Positions 11,109 through 21,570 are shown, counted from the stretch's first letter. The stretch is 64,000 nucleotides of DNA from Trissonchulus latispiculum (GCA_030248195.1 JASAND010022083.1:54030-118029); one strand, 5' to 3'. Made by a program: numbers and translations. The notes: generated by a model from the sequence alone, not told the origin.

Positions 11109-11967
11109 AACTCAAAAATATTCCTAGGTACCCCAGAAAAATACAAATGTATACGTCTATAAAATATTGTACAAATACAATAAATATTGGTGTCAATTGT
11201 AGCAGATGACTGCTATTTTTGGCCTGAAAAAGAAACAATTACCAAAATTAACCTAAATGGATGCGATTAGACAAGCAAAACCACAAACACAAAGAAAATT
11301 ATCACAATAAAATTACTTGTTAATTAGGTACGAACTTTGGAAAAATTCCTAGCTCAAATCCCAAAAATAGCCCTAAAATTAGCTCACCCCAAAAAAATGC
11401 TGTATTAGAGCCTAGATTGAGGGCTTACTCCTACTTACGCCTATCCTACTTACGCATAATCGTTTTCAAAACTCAAATTCCTACTTACGCCTAATTCTTT
11501 CTGTCAAAACTCACATTCCCACTTACGCCTAAAGAATGTTTGCGCAAAACTAGGATTCCTACTTACGCCTAAAATCTACAGTATCCACATTCTGAGTATG
11601 TTTGTTGTGTTGTTCAATTTTTCTTGAAGGGGGTCCACCTGATGTGAACTAAGGAGCAAATTTGCGACTTAACTTTATTTATTAGAAAAAAATTTCCAGC
11701 TTTCCCTGCAAATGAAAAACTAACTAAATTAATTAAAATATTCCAGCACATCTGAAAAATTTTAAATTTTCTAAAGTAAAGACATTTTTGTTCCCCGAAA
11801 GTTCTTCTTGTCGGAGGACAACTGAGTTTCTACTATTGACTTACATTGATTTAGCTTATACGCTGTTCGAAATCAGGAGGGTACTTGGATTTTGGTTCTC
11901 CTCATTAAATGTTATAACCTAAAACATTCATGAATAGATGCTCGACTGTATGTGTTTAAAGTTTATT

Positions 11968-12165
11968 TATAAGAGTCCGGATTTAATATGCAAAAGGGTA
12001 ATCGATTGGCTAAGCTTAGTTAAAGCCACGTCAACATTTACTGCAGTATCAGAACACGCCAGCCAAATCGTTACAACACATCAGGAGCACTCGTTACAAT
12101 ACATCAGGAGCACTCGAACAGATCTCTCCAGAATTTATACACTACTCAAAACAACTACTTTTACA
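11968..12165 (-). repeat. 3' LTR of the NADAR gypsy element
   Basis: 198 bp, matching 15204-15401 with very few differences. The purine-rich tract at 12166-12183 (read on the minus strand) lies immediately before it, and TTATT lies outside. Confidence 0.9.
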
Positions 12166-12241
12166 CTCCTTCCCCCTATAAGGAAAAGGAGTTAACCATA
12201 AACTAAAGCAAAGCTATAAATAATGGTTACCACAGAAAAAA

Positions 12242-13333
12242 TTATTTGTCCAGGGATTTGACTGACTTCAAGATTTCATTCATAATTAAACGTCCACCCT
12301 GGCTGTTTACATGCAAATCAGGGCGACCATTTATGGAGCCAAAGAGGTTCGGCTGTTGCATGAGAGTGTAAAGCTTGATAACTTGCACAGATGGGCCACC
12401 AGCTGAAATTTTCTTGACAATTTTCCCCACCATTTTGTTAACTTTCACCAATTCCCGTTGCATTTTACTCTTACCGTATTTGGAACTAACAGAATCGTCG
12501 CATAATCTGGGAGGAATTTCACAGATGAAGAAAGGACAATGTGGTTTCTCCTGGCAGAAAAGAGGAATTTGTCGCTGAAACTGCTTAATGACTTCTTTGG
12601 CGCGACGGGGCTGGTGCCCTCCGTCAGGGGCTAGCAATCCACGGCGGCGCGGCAAATTGTTGGTACCCCCAAACACAACACAAGCCTTATACCCCCCGTG
12701 AGTAGCAACTCGGGCCACCTTAATCAGCGTTTGTATCTTTGCCCCCGGAATAACTACTTTGCGCACGGCAGGGCTGAAAGGAAAGTAACGACCTTGGGAA
12801 TCGGTGATTAAAAGAACTTGATGGAAACTAAAGGAACCGCGGATGAAAGATCGGGTCATCATCAAAATTTTTCCCAAACGATTTTGACCGGGCAAGTGAA
12901 GGCCGCTGCGAATCAGACGCAACACCTGTCCCTTGTCACAGCCCGCACCGAAGTCTTTATCGTAGGGGTTAGCCTCCACTAAATACGCGTTCCCAGTGTC
13001 AACTAAATGAACTCGCATTTCTTGATCTAACACGAATTTGCTGAATATGAGCCCCTCCATAATAAGGAATTTCATTAGATCCCATTTGTTTTGCTGAAAA
13101 TGTGTCAGATTTCTCGCTTTCGCGAGGCGTTTGCATGCAAAAGGATCGGCGGTATCCTTGATGGTGTTGGCTACTCGAAGATTCCCAGTAATGAAACATT
13201 TGCAATAAGTATACGCTTGTTCCAACGAAGAGAAAACATAGCCAAGGACCTTAATACCATTTCCCGGCAGCAAGAACATGTTGGAAAACGGAGAATCCTT
13301 CCCAAGAAAGGGAACGATGTTTTTGCTGTGAGC
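12242..13333 (-). CDS. NADAR domain + SGNH hydrolase fusion protein, third gene of a Ty3/gypsy element
   Basis: The frame is open from 13333; the first ATG is at 13279 and gives 345 residues. Counting from that ATG, residues 1-147 form a NADAR/YbiA-like domain: FSSLEQAY (17-23), CKRLAKARN, KWDLMK, then YLVEANPYDKDFGAG (99-113) and LPGQNRLGKILM (129-140). The domain's usual N-terminal motif (FLGKDSPFSN) lies upstream of the ATG. Residues 154-342 are SGNH hydrolase-like: TDSQGR (D160, S161), PGA (G179), GGTNN (N207/208) and DLHVNSQGG (D321, H323). NADAR proteins cleave N-glycosidic bonds of ADP-ribose-like or related nucleotides; SGNH enzymes are esterases/lipases. The gene follows integrase, where other gypsy elements may carry env. 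Its role in the element is unknown. Confidence 0.85.
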   Translation of the reverse strand, partial: AHSKNIVPFLGKDSPFSNMFLLPGNGIKVLGYVFSSLEQAYTYCKCFITGNLRVANTIKDTADPFACKRLAKARNLTHFQQNKWDLMKFLIMEGLIFSKFVLDQEMRVHLVDTGNAYLVEANPYDKDFGAGCDKGQVLRLIRSGLHLPGQNRLGKILMMTRSFIRGSFSFHQVLLITDSQGRYFPFSPAVRKVVIPGAKIQTLIKVARVATHGGYKACVVFGGTNNLPRRRGLLAPDGGHQPRRAKEVIKQFQRQIPLFCQEKPHCPFFICEIPPRLCDDSVSSKYGKSKMQRELVKVNKMVGKIVKKISAGGPSVQVIKLYTLMQQPNLFGSINGRPDLHVNSQGGRLIMNEILKSVKSLDK

Positions 13334-13350
13334 CTAAAACAAATGATTGT
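13331..13350 (-). promoter_or_regulatory. Candidate 3' splice site before the NADAR-SGNH frame
   Basis: On the minus strand the frame opens just after CATTTGTTTTAG, a pyrimidine-rich AG that is also the in-frame stop TAG. The conserved start of the NADAR domain then follows with no ATG before it. This fits expression from a spliced subgenomic mRNA, but the donor was not identified. Confidence 0.4.
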
Positions 13351-13684
13351 CGACTTTAAAAAGCAAGTGAGCTTGCAATAATCATTTGAGTATTCAACCA
13401 CATTTTTGCAACCAAAATGTTTTATATACGTTAATGATAAAAACGTGTAGAGTGTGGTAAGATGCCATAGCAGCGACAACAGAGGGCATGGGTTCCCGCA
13501 CCGATTAGGCAACTTACGACACGCTGCACTTACATACACATTGAAGTTGCATATACATATAAATGCCGAATTTAGGAACTTTTAAACAAATGCTGGGCAA
13601 ACCAGGTAACAGTTGCCGCTGCCAACGACTACAAAGAGCATGTGTGCTCGCGCCGACAGGCATCTGTTACCACGGCTCAACCAG

Positions 13685-15202
13685 TCAAAATTGATAACTT
13701 TTAAGTCGATTCGCATGGACGGTAATGGCGCGATGGAGTGGCATTTTTACAACGTTAAGGACAGGAGATTTTAGTTTCACTACCACATAGGGACCGGACC
13801 ACTTCGGTAATAGTTTCTTTGGTTTAGGCACACGCGATACCCAAACCAAGTCACCTGGAGCGAATGTTTTAGTTTTAGTTTTCGAGTCGTATTACATTTT
13901 TGTTGCTGCTGCGCGTGTTTAGTATTGTCCTGAGCCAATTTTTGCATGTGTTCTAAACTTTTGTATAAATTTTGCACGTAGTGAAATTTACTTTGAGCCC
14001 TTTCAACCGTAGGCGGATCTATTTGCAGGGGTATACTAGCTTGACGCCCGTACACTAACTCAAATGGCGTATACCCGGTAGATGCATGTACAGCTGTTCT
14101 GTGAGCGAATAATGCAAATGGAAGGTGGATATCCCAATCCTTCCCTGCATCGGATACGTATTTTGAGAGTGTGTTAATTAGGGTGCGATTATAGCGCTCA
14201 ACTAGACCGTTACCCTGAGGATGGTAGGTAGTAGTGCGCTTCTTCTTAATGCCAAGAATTCTTGACACTTCTTTAATTAAGCTTGAACAGAAATTAGTAC
14301 CTTGATCAGACAATAAATTTTTAGGGATCCCATGTCGACAAATAATCTCATCTACTAATTTCTGCGCGACTACATCTGCGCTTACCGAAGCTACTGCGAA
14401 TACTTCTGGCCATTTTGTAAAATGATCCAAAAATACAAGCAGGTATCGGTTGCCTCGACGTGTTCGCTTAAGTGGACCCACGACATCTACACACAATAGC
14501 TCAAAAGGGTTGCTCACTGCTATCGACTGCAAGGGCACTTTGTGGCAAGGATCCATATCCTTAAACTTTTGGCATGTAATGCAACTTTTGACATAGTTCT
14601 TGATGTCACGGCCCATTTCCGGCCAGTAGTAAAGTTGCTGTGCTCGGCCCAATGTTTTGAAATACCCTAAATGGCCAGCAGCGGGTTGATCGTGCACTTG
14701 GTCAAGGGTTTTAAGCCTGAGTTCCGAAGGCACTACAAGCCGATGTTTATGCTTTCGACTAGTGAAGTATAGCAGATTATTTCTCATACTAAATCTCCCT
14801 AGCTGGGTGCCTTTCGGTGGTGTAGTTCCGCAAAATAGACTGCTTTTGATGGAACGACAGTACGGATCTTTCTCTTGAGCATTTAGGACTGCCTCATAGG
14901 TGATTGAATTTGGAATTTCGGCCTGAATTAACCCTGTCAAGTGTCCTTTGGCGGTACTGGTTGGCTTCGACGGGCACAGTACATTTGATCTTAATACTAA
15001 GCTATACAGCGTTTTCGGAAAATAAAGGAAAGCCATCTTAGACCATAGTGGCAATGTTTCAGTTTTCACTCCCACAGAAACGCTGGTCTTGGAAAACAAA
15101 CGGGATAACCCATCGGCATTACCATTCTTTTTGCCAGGTCAGTACTTAATGGAAAATTTGTATTCTTGTATAAGTAGTACGTGTATCTACTCGCAGCGCC
15201 AA
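13685..15202 (-). CDS. Ty3/gypsy integrase with RNase H remnant
   Basis: Continuous minus-strand coding begins with an RNase H tail (GKKNGNADGLSRL near 15100-15140). The H2C2 zinc module follows (HDQPAAGH ... CITC), then the DDE core: DVVGPL, SDQGTNF and NGLVERYN, with 35 residues between the second Asp and the Glu, and the GYTPFELVYGR segment. The C-terminal part (GDLVWVSRVPKPKKLLPKW, GPY) is read only after a frameshift near 13870 and ends at a stop at 13685-13687. The catalytic residues are intact. It would process and join LTR DNA ends. The upstream pol domains are deleted from this copy. Confidence 0.9.
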
Positions 15203-15203
15203 A

Positions 15204-15401
15204 TATAAGAGTCCGGATTTAACATGCAAAAGGGTAATCGATTGGCTAAGCTTAGTTAAAGCCACGTCAACATTTACTGCAGTATCAGAACACGCCAGCC
15301 AAATCGTTACAACACATCAGGAGCACTCGTTACAATACATCAGGAGCACTCGAACAGATCTCTCCAGAATTTATACACTACTCAAAACAACTACTTTTAC
15401 A
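15204..15401 (-). repeat. 5' LTR of the NADAR gypsy element
   Basis: 198 bp, the partner of 11968-12165. On the minus strand it is followed by TTTGGCGCTGCGAG, a plausible primer-binding site, and preceded by the TTATT duplication. Confidence 0.9.
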
Positions 15402-16012
15402 TTATTTAATTTAGTTTATTCTTCAGTTTAAAGTTAGATTAAATACACAGCCGCTGCAGCACTATTTGTCCAAATGTTACACCGAATTTAAATGAAGATG
15501 TTTATACAGATTATTATTTCTACATATTAATTGCACTGTAACATTGTACAAAGTGAATAAAGGAAAATATGTAAGTGGATTACGGTAGTAATTTCGTTTT
15601 AGGTGTAAGTAGGAATGAGAGTTTTGCAAGGAAATATTTTAGGCGTAAGTAGGAATTTCAGTTTTGAGCTTTAGGCGTAAGTAGGATTTTGAGTTTTGTT
15701 ATCTCTAGGCGGAAACATCAAACGTTAGGCGTAAGTAGGATAGGTGTAAGTAGGATACACGGATTGAGGAGAGACAGGTACACAATTTATACACGTACAC
15801 AAACACACAGACCCTAGAGAAAAAATTTTCAGATTTTTGACCCTAGGGGGGTTTACCTACCTAAGAAAATTGGAAAAAAACTCGTGCGCTGAACGCGAAG
15901 GACTACGGGGGGAACCCCAACAAAACTAAAACAAAAATTGACAAAAATTTGAAAAAATTTTACGAAGGGGTTCAGGAAAGAAATCCCTGAGCTCCTGGCA
16001 GCCTAACCCTAA

Positions 16013-17191
16013 TATAGCGGGGCTAGTAATTTTCACCTAAGTACTAACTCCGTTACCACGCCCTGACGTAGCGGACGCGGAGACCGTGGCACAGATGGAT
16101 AACGAACCGACTTCAATAGACGGTCGGGACAGCCTCGCCAGATAAGTGCGCAGGGATAGATTCGATCCCGAGGGCGAGATGACTCGCACTCTCACTCACT
16201 CAGATTAGGACTACCTACCCAGCAGGAGCTCAGTGATACCAAGAGTACATAATACATAAGAGTGTGACAAGCGTCACACTCTATGTAATCAGCTCGAGAG
16301 CCATGCTCTGCGCGCTAACGGCCCATCCCCCCCCGCAATTGCGTACCTAGTTGACCCTCCCGCAAATTAGTACTTAGTACGCAATTGCGTATGTTCACTC
16401 GTTCTACAATAATCCTTCTATCGGGCCCCTCCCGCAAATGTGACCTATCACTTTTCAATGTCAAATGATAGGTCACATTTGCGGGGGGGGGTCCTGATAA
16501 ATGGAATATTGCAGCAGCGAGTGAACATACGCAATTGCGTACTAGGTACTGATTTGCGGGGGGTCCACTAGGTACGCAATTGCGGGGGGGAGTGGGCCGT
16601 TAGCGCGCAGAGCATGGCTCTCGAGCTGATTACATAGAGTGTGACGCTTGTCACACTCTTATGTATTATGTACTCTTGGTGATACTAAACCTAACTAAAT
16701 GCACTTTAATAGAGAAGGAAACAACAAGTTATTATTATAACAAGATAATATAAATTATGGGTCGAACCCTCACACACACAAACAGACAAACACACAACTT
16801 ACAGTTACAGCAGAGGTTGGACAGGCCAACCAACGTACCAAGCTCTGGGGAGAGCTGGGGGAGCAATAAATATTTACACAGCAAATAGGGGGAAATAACG
16901 CGTACAGAAAGACGGGTGTTCACAACAACAGAAGTACTAAGACTAAAAAGGGGAAACGAGTGTTGGGCTGGACCGTCCCACGAGCGCCCCCTAGTGATGG
17001 AATTTCCCCCAATCACGTAGCTCCCAAGGGGGGAACCAACCCAATCCCATACGGACACGTTGGGGGAGATACGTGACTTGCTAAAAGTTTCCCCAACCAT
17101 GATGATGTTATATGAAGCCTGACGGGTAGCTATGCTAGCTACAGCCGCTAGCAACGGAAAGGTTGACCGTGTGTCACCTTGATCCGTTACA
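16013..17191 (-). repeat. 5' LTR of the outer element, interrupted by a hairpin MITE
   Basis: Matches 6966-8588 outside the inserts. It lacks the hAT-like insert of the left LTR but carries the 16240-16678 MITE at a site that is empty in the left LTR (CAGTGATACTAAA near 7182-7195). Confidence 0.75.
16240..16678. mobile_element. Hairpin MITE, copy A, 7-bp target duplication
   Basis: 439 bp beginning CAAGAGTACAT and ending with its reverse complement. The arms are self-complementary over about 200 bp each, meeting near 16460, with runs of G and C and a nested short hairpin AGAGTGTGAC...GTCACACTCT near each end. GTGATAC flanks both sides (16233-16239, 16679-16685) and occurs once in the uninserted LTR copy. 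The family has another copy at 56060-56478 and a decayed one near 22436-22809. No coding capacity. The superfamily was not recognised; 7-bp duplications are uncommon. Confidence 0.85.
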
Positions 17192-17489
17192 GTGTTAAGT
17201 TGGAGTTCATTGTGCCGATGCAGTAGCCGCCACAGCACATCTATATTCCGTCTTTCAAACTTTAACTGATTCTGATTCTTTAATATCCAATATAAAGGAT
17301 TTCCATGTTCTACTAATGATCTTCAATATGGATGGAGTAATATATACATATTTCGTTAGCGAGTTATGTACTCTTGACAATATATCTTTGAAAACGGTCC
17401 GAAAACTTGAAATTTTTCAAAAACAGTGCTCATCGTATTTTCGCTGAAACGCACAGATGGAAGATTGAAGATGAGCTCTATCCCATCTT

Positions 17490-17775
17490 CAAAGATTCAT
17501 CTATGTGCCGTGCCTATGTGCAGCTCTCAAGCTACACTTCCGCACACAAATATTTGCAACCGTTTAGATTGCTGACAGTTCATAACTGCGATAAGACTCT
17601 AAATTCCGTCGCTTATATAGCCGCAAACCTAATTTGCATAAATGAACTTCCGCAAATATATACTAGCCCTGTGTTGAAGATAGGATCTCGATGTGGACAA
17701 ACAGAGAAAGTACATGCTAAACATAGATAGAAGTCGTTTTATTAATTCCTGCTCCAGCAGGAATAATAAAAAATA
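17490..17775 (+). repeat. Dispersed repeat family R2, copy 1
   Basis: Shares with 19081-19385 and 30580-30835 the succession ...GTGCAGCTCTCAAGC, AACCTAATTTGCATAA, CTAGCCCTGTGTTGAAGAT, AACATAGAT and a terminal hairpin ATTCCTGCTCCAGCAGGAAT. The strongest shared point is the 3' hairpin followed by AATAATAA. Class not determined; an ORF over it is not supported by the other copies. Confidence 0.65.
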
Positions 17776-18343
17776 TTACGTGACACTGACAACATAGCCA
17801 CGAGGCAACACAGCCGTTTACAACTACTGAAAATGCGACACTTACTACACGCTTCACGGCATCACACGATAACTGTTCACTAACGATCAAATCAAAAGCC
17901 CCAAATCTGGGAAAGATGTTTCCTCATATCTGCCAAAGTACATGGTGGAAGAAATGCTTAATTATTGAGGAGATGCTCTGATGTGTCAGCGCCTGTTGTC
18001 TTCTATGGGTGAAAAACTCTTTCATTTTTTCCAAATAAAGTCAACTTGGGTCAATCGATAGCTACTGGAACGAGCAACAAATTTTCTAATAGAACTATGG
18101 TTCTCACACGCGTTGTAAGTTGAGTCTACTACTCCCGTTTGGAAATCACTGTCTTTTGTGCCAAATTCTAACCAAATTGTTGAGGAAGGTGAGCTTGAAT
18201 ACTGTAAGATGAGCAATTCGGACCTATCCATGGAATTGCAGCCTGTGGTTTCACCATCATTTTAACTGTCTAAGCCTTGTGACGACTCAGATTGCTAAGT
18301 CTAGTCATCACCGTATGTTCCTTTTTCCAGGCTGGTATTTCCT

Positions 18344-18712
18344 ATGAATTCCAATCGCAATGACGCAGCAAAGGCGCTTCGTCGTATGAGGAAGCCCGAA
18401 TGCCATGTGAATCCGTCAAACAATGATCCTGGTCCGTCGGTGCCTGTCTTGGATCCTTCGACCTAACCAAAACCTAAGAAGAAGTCTCCGGCAACATCCC
18501 CCAAAAATCCCCTGCAAAATCACAGCGAGAAAAAATGGATCTGCAGGGCATGTCATGTAGGATACAGAAAGGACGGCACGGGAATGGAGTTGTTATGTTG
18601 CATAGATTGCCAGGAGTGGTACCCTGAAGACTGTGGGGGGAAGAGCACTCGAGGAGTGTTTTTCTGCAAGGTGCGGACCAGTAGCGACGCCAAAATGTTT
18701 TGGAGAGGTCAA
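18344..18712 (+). pseudogene. Relic of a retroelement ORF1 with a PHD-type zinc finger
   Basis: One frame from an ATG at 18344 runs to about 18712 with an internal TAA at 18464-18466. After a basic, proline-rich stretch (PKPKKKSPATSPK) it encodes WICRACHVGYRK ... LLCCIDCQEWYPEDC ... GVFFC, the spacing of a PHD finger. PHD fingers are known in ORF1 of CR1-like non-LTR elements and elsewhere. At the position of the expected zinc-binding His after WY there is Pro, so the finger is degenerate. No reverse transcriptase follows within reach. A decayed host gene is an alternative. Confidence 0.6.
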
Positions 18713-19080
18713 ATTTTTAACAGATTTTGATAATTTTTAATTGCAATCACAGAACAATTTTCTATTTTAATCTTAGAACAGACAGTCCCATTTTGAACCG
18801 AAGCAAGCAAGCACAACAGAAGTGAATAAACCGAAAAATAGTGCCCTAGCTGAGAAGGGATTCAAAGGCTGACAAACATGGAAATTTAGGGGACGTTTCT
18901 ACGTCTGTGGGTAACATTTTTCTTTCCCAAATCACAGTTAATATGATTAATCACTTAAGGTCTATCCAGACATTAGATGGAATTAAAAATTTATATTTAA
19001 GTATGCTGGACTGTGACTTCAATTTGCTTGAGAAATTTTTGAAATTTCCGTTGTGTTATTTTCGTCTTAGTTCTAAGTCG

Positions 19081-19385
19081 AATGAAGCTAAAAATGAACT
19101 CCAACTCATTTTTAAAGATTCCCTATTGTGCATATATATGTGCAGCTCTCAAGCCTGTGAACCTAAAAATGTGCAGCCTTTAAAACTTCGAGAAGACTGT
19201 TTAAATTCCATTGCTTAAAGAACTGCAAACCTAATTTGCATAATTAAAATTCTGCAGCAAAAACTCACCTATACTAGTCCTGTATTGACGATCGGGTTCC
19301 GATGAGCTGAAATAGAGAAAATACACGCTAAACATAGCTACAGTTCCATTTATACATTCCTGCTCCAGGAGGATAATAAAATACT
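19081..19385 (+). repeat. Dispersed repeat family R2, copy 2
   Basis: Diverged copy of 17490-17775 with the same order of motifs, ending in CATTCCTGCTCCAGGAGGATAATAA where the terminal hairpin is mutated. Confidence 0.6.
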
Positions 19386-20699
19386 TTTCTCCCTTCCAAG
19401 GTATAACACAAGCAGCCCCCTTTGCGTCGAAAATATTCAACAACCGTTAAAGACAGCCGGTTTAATTTTCAAAACTGGTTAAAGAACACACCAATTTGAA
19501 CCACAAAATATATGAAAATGAGCTACATAATTCAGCGAAGATGAAAAAATCGACCCTCACGAAGAATAAAGTATACGAGAATGCTAAGATTTACTTTGTA
19601 TATACAGTCAAGTGCTGCTTTAGCTGTGCTTACAAATATCCTATTTCCGATAATTTTTGTGTGAGTACCAAGCACCAAAGTTCCATTTAGGATATACTAT
19701 AGAATACGCTTACCGACAGGGAGTAGAAATGGTTAGTAATAGGCTGGTGTTTTGGAAAGTTTCAAAATTCCTTAGGGCGAGCAATAAGGCTAAAATCCAA
19801 TCAAGTTATAATCACCATGGTATAGCTGAAACACCGCCCTCACATTAAAGCCTCCAAGCTACGGGAAAATGTACATTGAAATGGAAGATAACTTTAATTT
19901 TGATAAATTAAAATCCACCACCTGTGGACGTTTTAAAAACGATAGAGATGAATACAGTTACCTAGATATTGGCAAGAAAGAAGACTATACCACAGTTTCT
20001 GCTTCTGCTTCAGGACTGCTTTAATATTTATGATCCATGAGTTTGATGTAGTACTTAAAGCTTGGCTAAGTCTTACTAAGCTTAACTTAATGAAGCGTTC
20101 TGCTTTTGCATATTGGATTGGGTAACTACCTGGCTTGTACCTTCTGTTGTTGACTCCTGAAAGCACAAACGGTTCTTTATCTTAGGCCCTAATATTAACT
20201 TTACGCTTAGGAAAAGTTAGAGAAAGAAAGCATTATATAAGTTGAACCCAGGACACAGAGTGCAGAAGAAAAAAGTATTATACATTATCATAGTGTCGGA
20301 AAGGTGTGCAGTGAAGGGAACCGGTGCATGATTAATTCGCAAAAAGATTGAATCTTTGGAGAGATTCATCTAAAAATACAAAGTTTAGGTGTCATTGTAG
20401 CAGAAATAATACGTATTATGAAGTGACTTCTTTGAAATAGGGCGCTTTTAAAGCAGCCGCTTTTACAGGTTCTGAGTTTTGTCTGAGTGCAGGGGGTGAC
20501 TCATTTGTTATTCTGGCCGGTAAAAGTTTGTCCGTTTATTTAGAAGAAGTTGCTCCGGTTGAATGAATACCTTTTTGATCAAACTACGTAGATTTTTGCC
20601 TATCCATTTATACCTAAAAGGGGCGAATTTTAAACGAAGGCACAACACCGCCTAGGGACTCTACCAGCAATAGTTGAAGACGAAAAGATGAGACAAAGC

Positions 20700-21570
20700 T
20701 TGAATTTAGATGTGGTGGCGCTAGGCAAGCTAGTCAGTGCCGGTAGGCAAACTAAAGTACCGCTAGGCAAACCGCTGGTACCGAAAGGCAAACTCAAGGT
20801 GCCGGTAGGCAAACTCGAAAGTACCGCTAGGCAAACCCAGGGTGACGGTAGGTAAGCTAAGCTGAAAAGGGACAACTTTTAGTGATCAAGTTTAACATAT
20901 TTAAAATAATATTCATTGAAGTGCAATTAACAATAACAGATATGTCGCCATCTAAACAATATTGTCTCTGATGTACTGCACCAGTGTGACTTGTTGTATA
21001 ATCAAGTCACACATTACGGCACTTAAGGATCCTGAAGGATGGAAATTTTACACGATTTTAACACCATGTTAACTTTTAATCCTTCAAAAATTATTTAAAA
21101 AATTTTAAAAGGCCTAAATTAAAATTCTAATTCCAAGATTACCGTAGTTCAACATTTAAGCATTATTTTCATGTAAAATTTGTCCAGATTCATAATTTTT
21201 TGTCGGGAGATTTTTCTGGCGTACGCGAAAAAAGGACAACTTTTTTCACAGCCTATGTTTAAATAACACATGAATCCTCAATTTTGAGGTAAAATTACTG
21301 GACAACCGTAAGACTTACGACATATATATCTTAGTAGTATTCTATTTAATGATATATATCTTATTCTATCTTAGTGTAGTACTGTAGTTATTTGTTATGG
21401 CTGAGTTTGGTGTTCCCGACATTAGAAATTCTCGCCTTGGAAAGGGCTTGCCTACCGGCACTTTTGGTTTGCTTAGCGGCACTCAGAGTTTGCCTAGCGG
21501 TACTTTCAGTTTGCCTAGCGCATCTAGTGGTTTGCCTAGCGGCACGGTTTGCGTAGCGGGAAAAGGCCTG
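20700..21570. repeat. Pair of inverted minisatellites built on a ~24-bp unit
   Basis: About seven units of GGTACCGCTAGGCAAACT-type sequence at 20700-20860 are matched by about five units in reverse orientation (AGTTTGCCTAGCGGTAC) at 21440-21565, with about 580 bp of AT-rich spacer. This is the layout of subterminal repeats of a non-autonomous DNA element, but termini and target duplication were not found. Apparent ORFs here (repeating Leu-Pro-Ser-Gly-Thr) are repeat artefacts. Confidence 0.65.

Larger units (their letters stand above)
11968..15401 (-). mobile_element. Ty3/gypsy element with integrase and a NADAR-SGNH gene, internally deleted
   Basis: Two 198-bp LTRs (11968-12165 and 15204-15401) are nearly identical. 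On the minus strand they start TGTAAAAGT and end CTCTTATA. TTATT at 11963-11967 and 15402-15406 is the target duplication. A purine tract AGGGGGAAGGAG abuts the 3' LTR and a TGGCGCTGCG primer-binding-like sequence follows the 5' LTR. Right after it the interior joins the tail of RNase H (GNADGLSRL), so gag, protease, RT and most of RNase H are deleted. Integrase and one further gene remain. Similar LTRs suggest recent insertion. Confidence 0.9.
11423..15761. mobile_element. hAT-like element, copy 2, split by a Ty3/gypsy insertion
   Basis: Flanked by GATTGAGG at 11415-11422 and 15762-15769, an 8-bp duplication typical of the hAT superfamily. Its ends carry the same TCCTACTTACGCC-type repeats as copy 1, in opposite overall orientation. 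Its two halves (11423-11967 and 15402-15761) together correspond to the body of copy 1. The intervening DNA is the NADAR-bearing gypsy element with its TTATT duplication. Confidence 0.75.
6966..17191 (-). mobile_element. LTR retroelement (minus strand) hosting several nested insertions
   Basis: Direct repeats at 6966-8588 and 16013-17191 begin TGTAGCGGGG (TATAGCGGGG at the right) and end CGTTTCA/CGTTACA. GTGT at 6962-6965 and 17192-17195 is a 4-bp target duplication. Read on the minus strand, GGGGAGA abuts the start of the 3' LTR (about 8589-8600), as a polypurine tract should, which fixes the orientation. Without the nested insertions the LTRs are about 740-750 bp and the interior is about 3.1 kb. 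No pol domain belonging to this element was found, so it looks non-autonomous. Confidence 0.75.
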
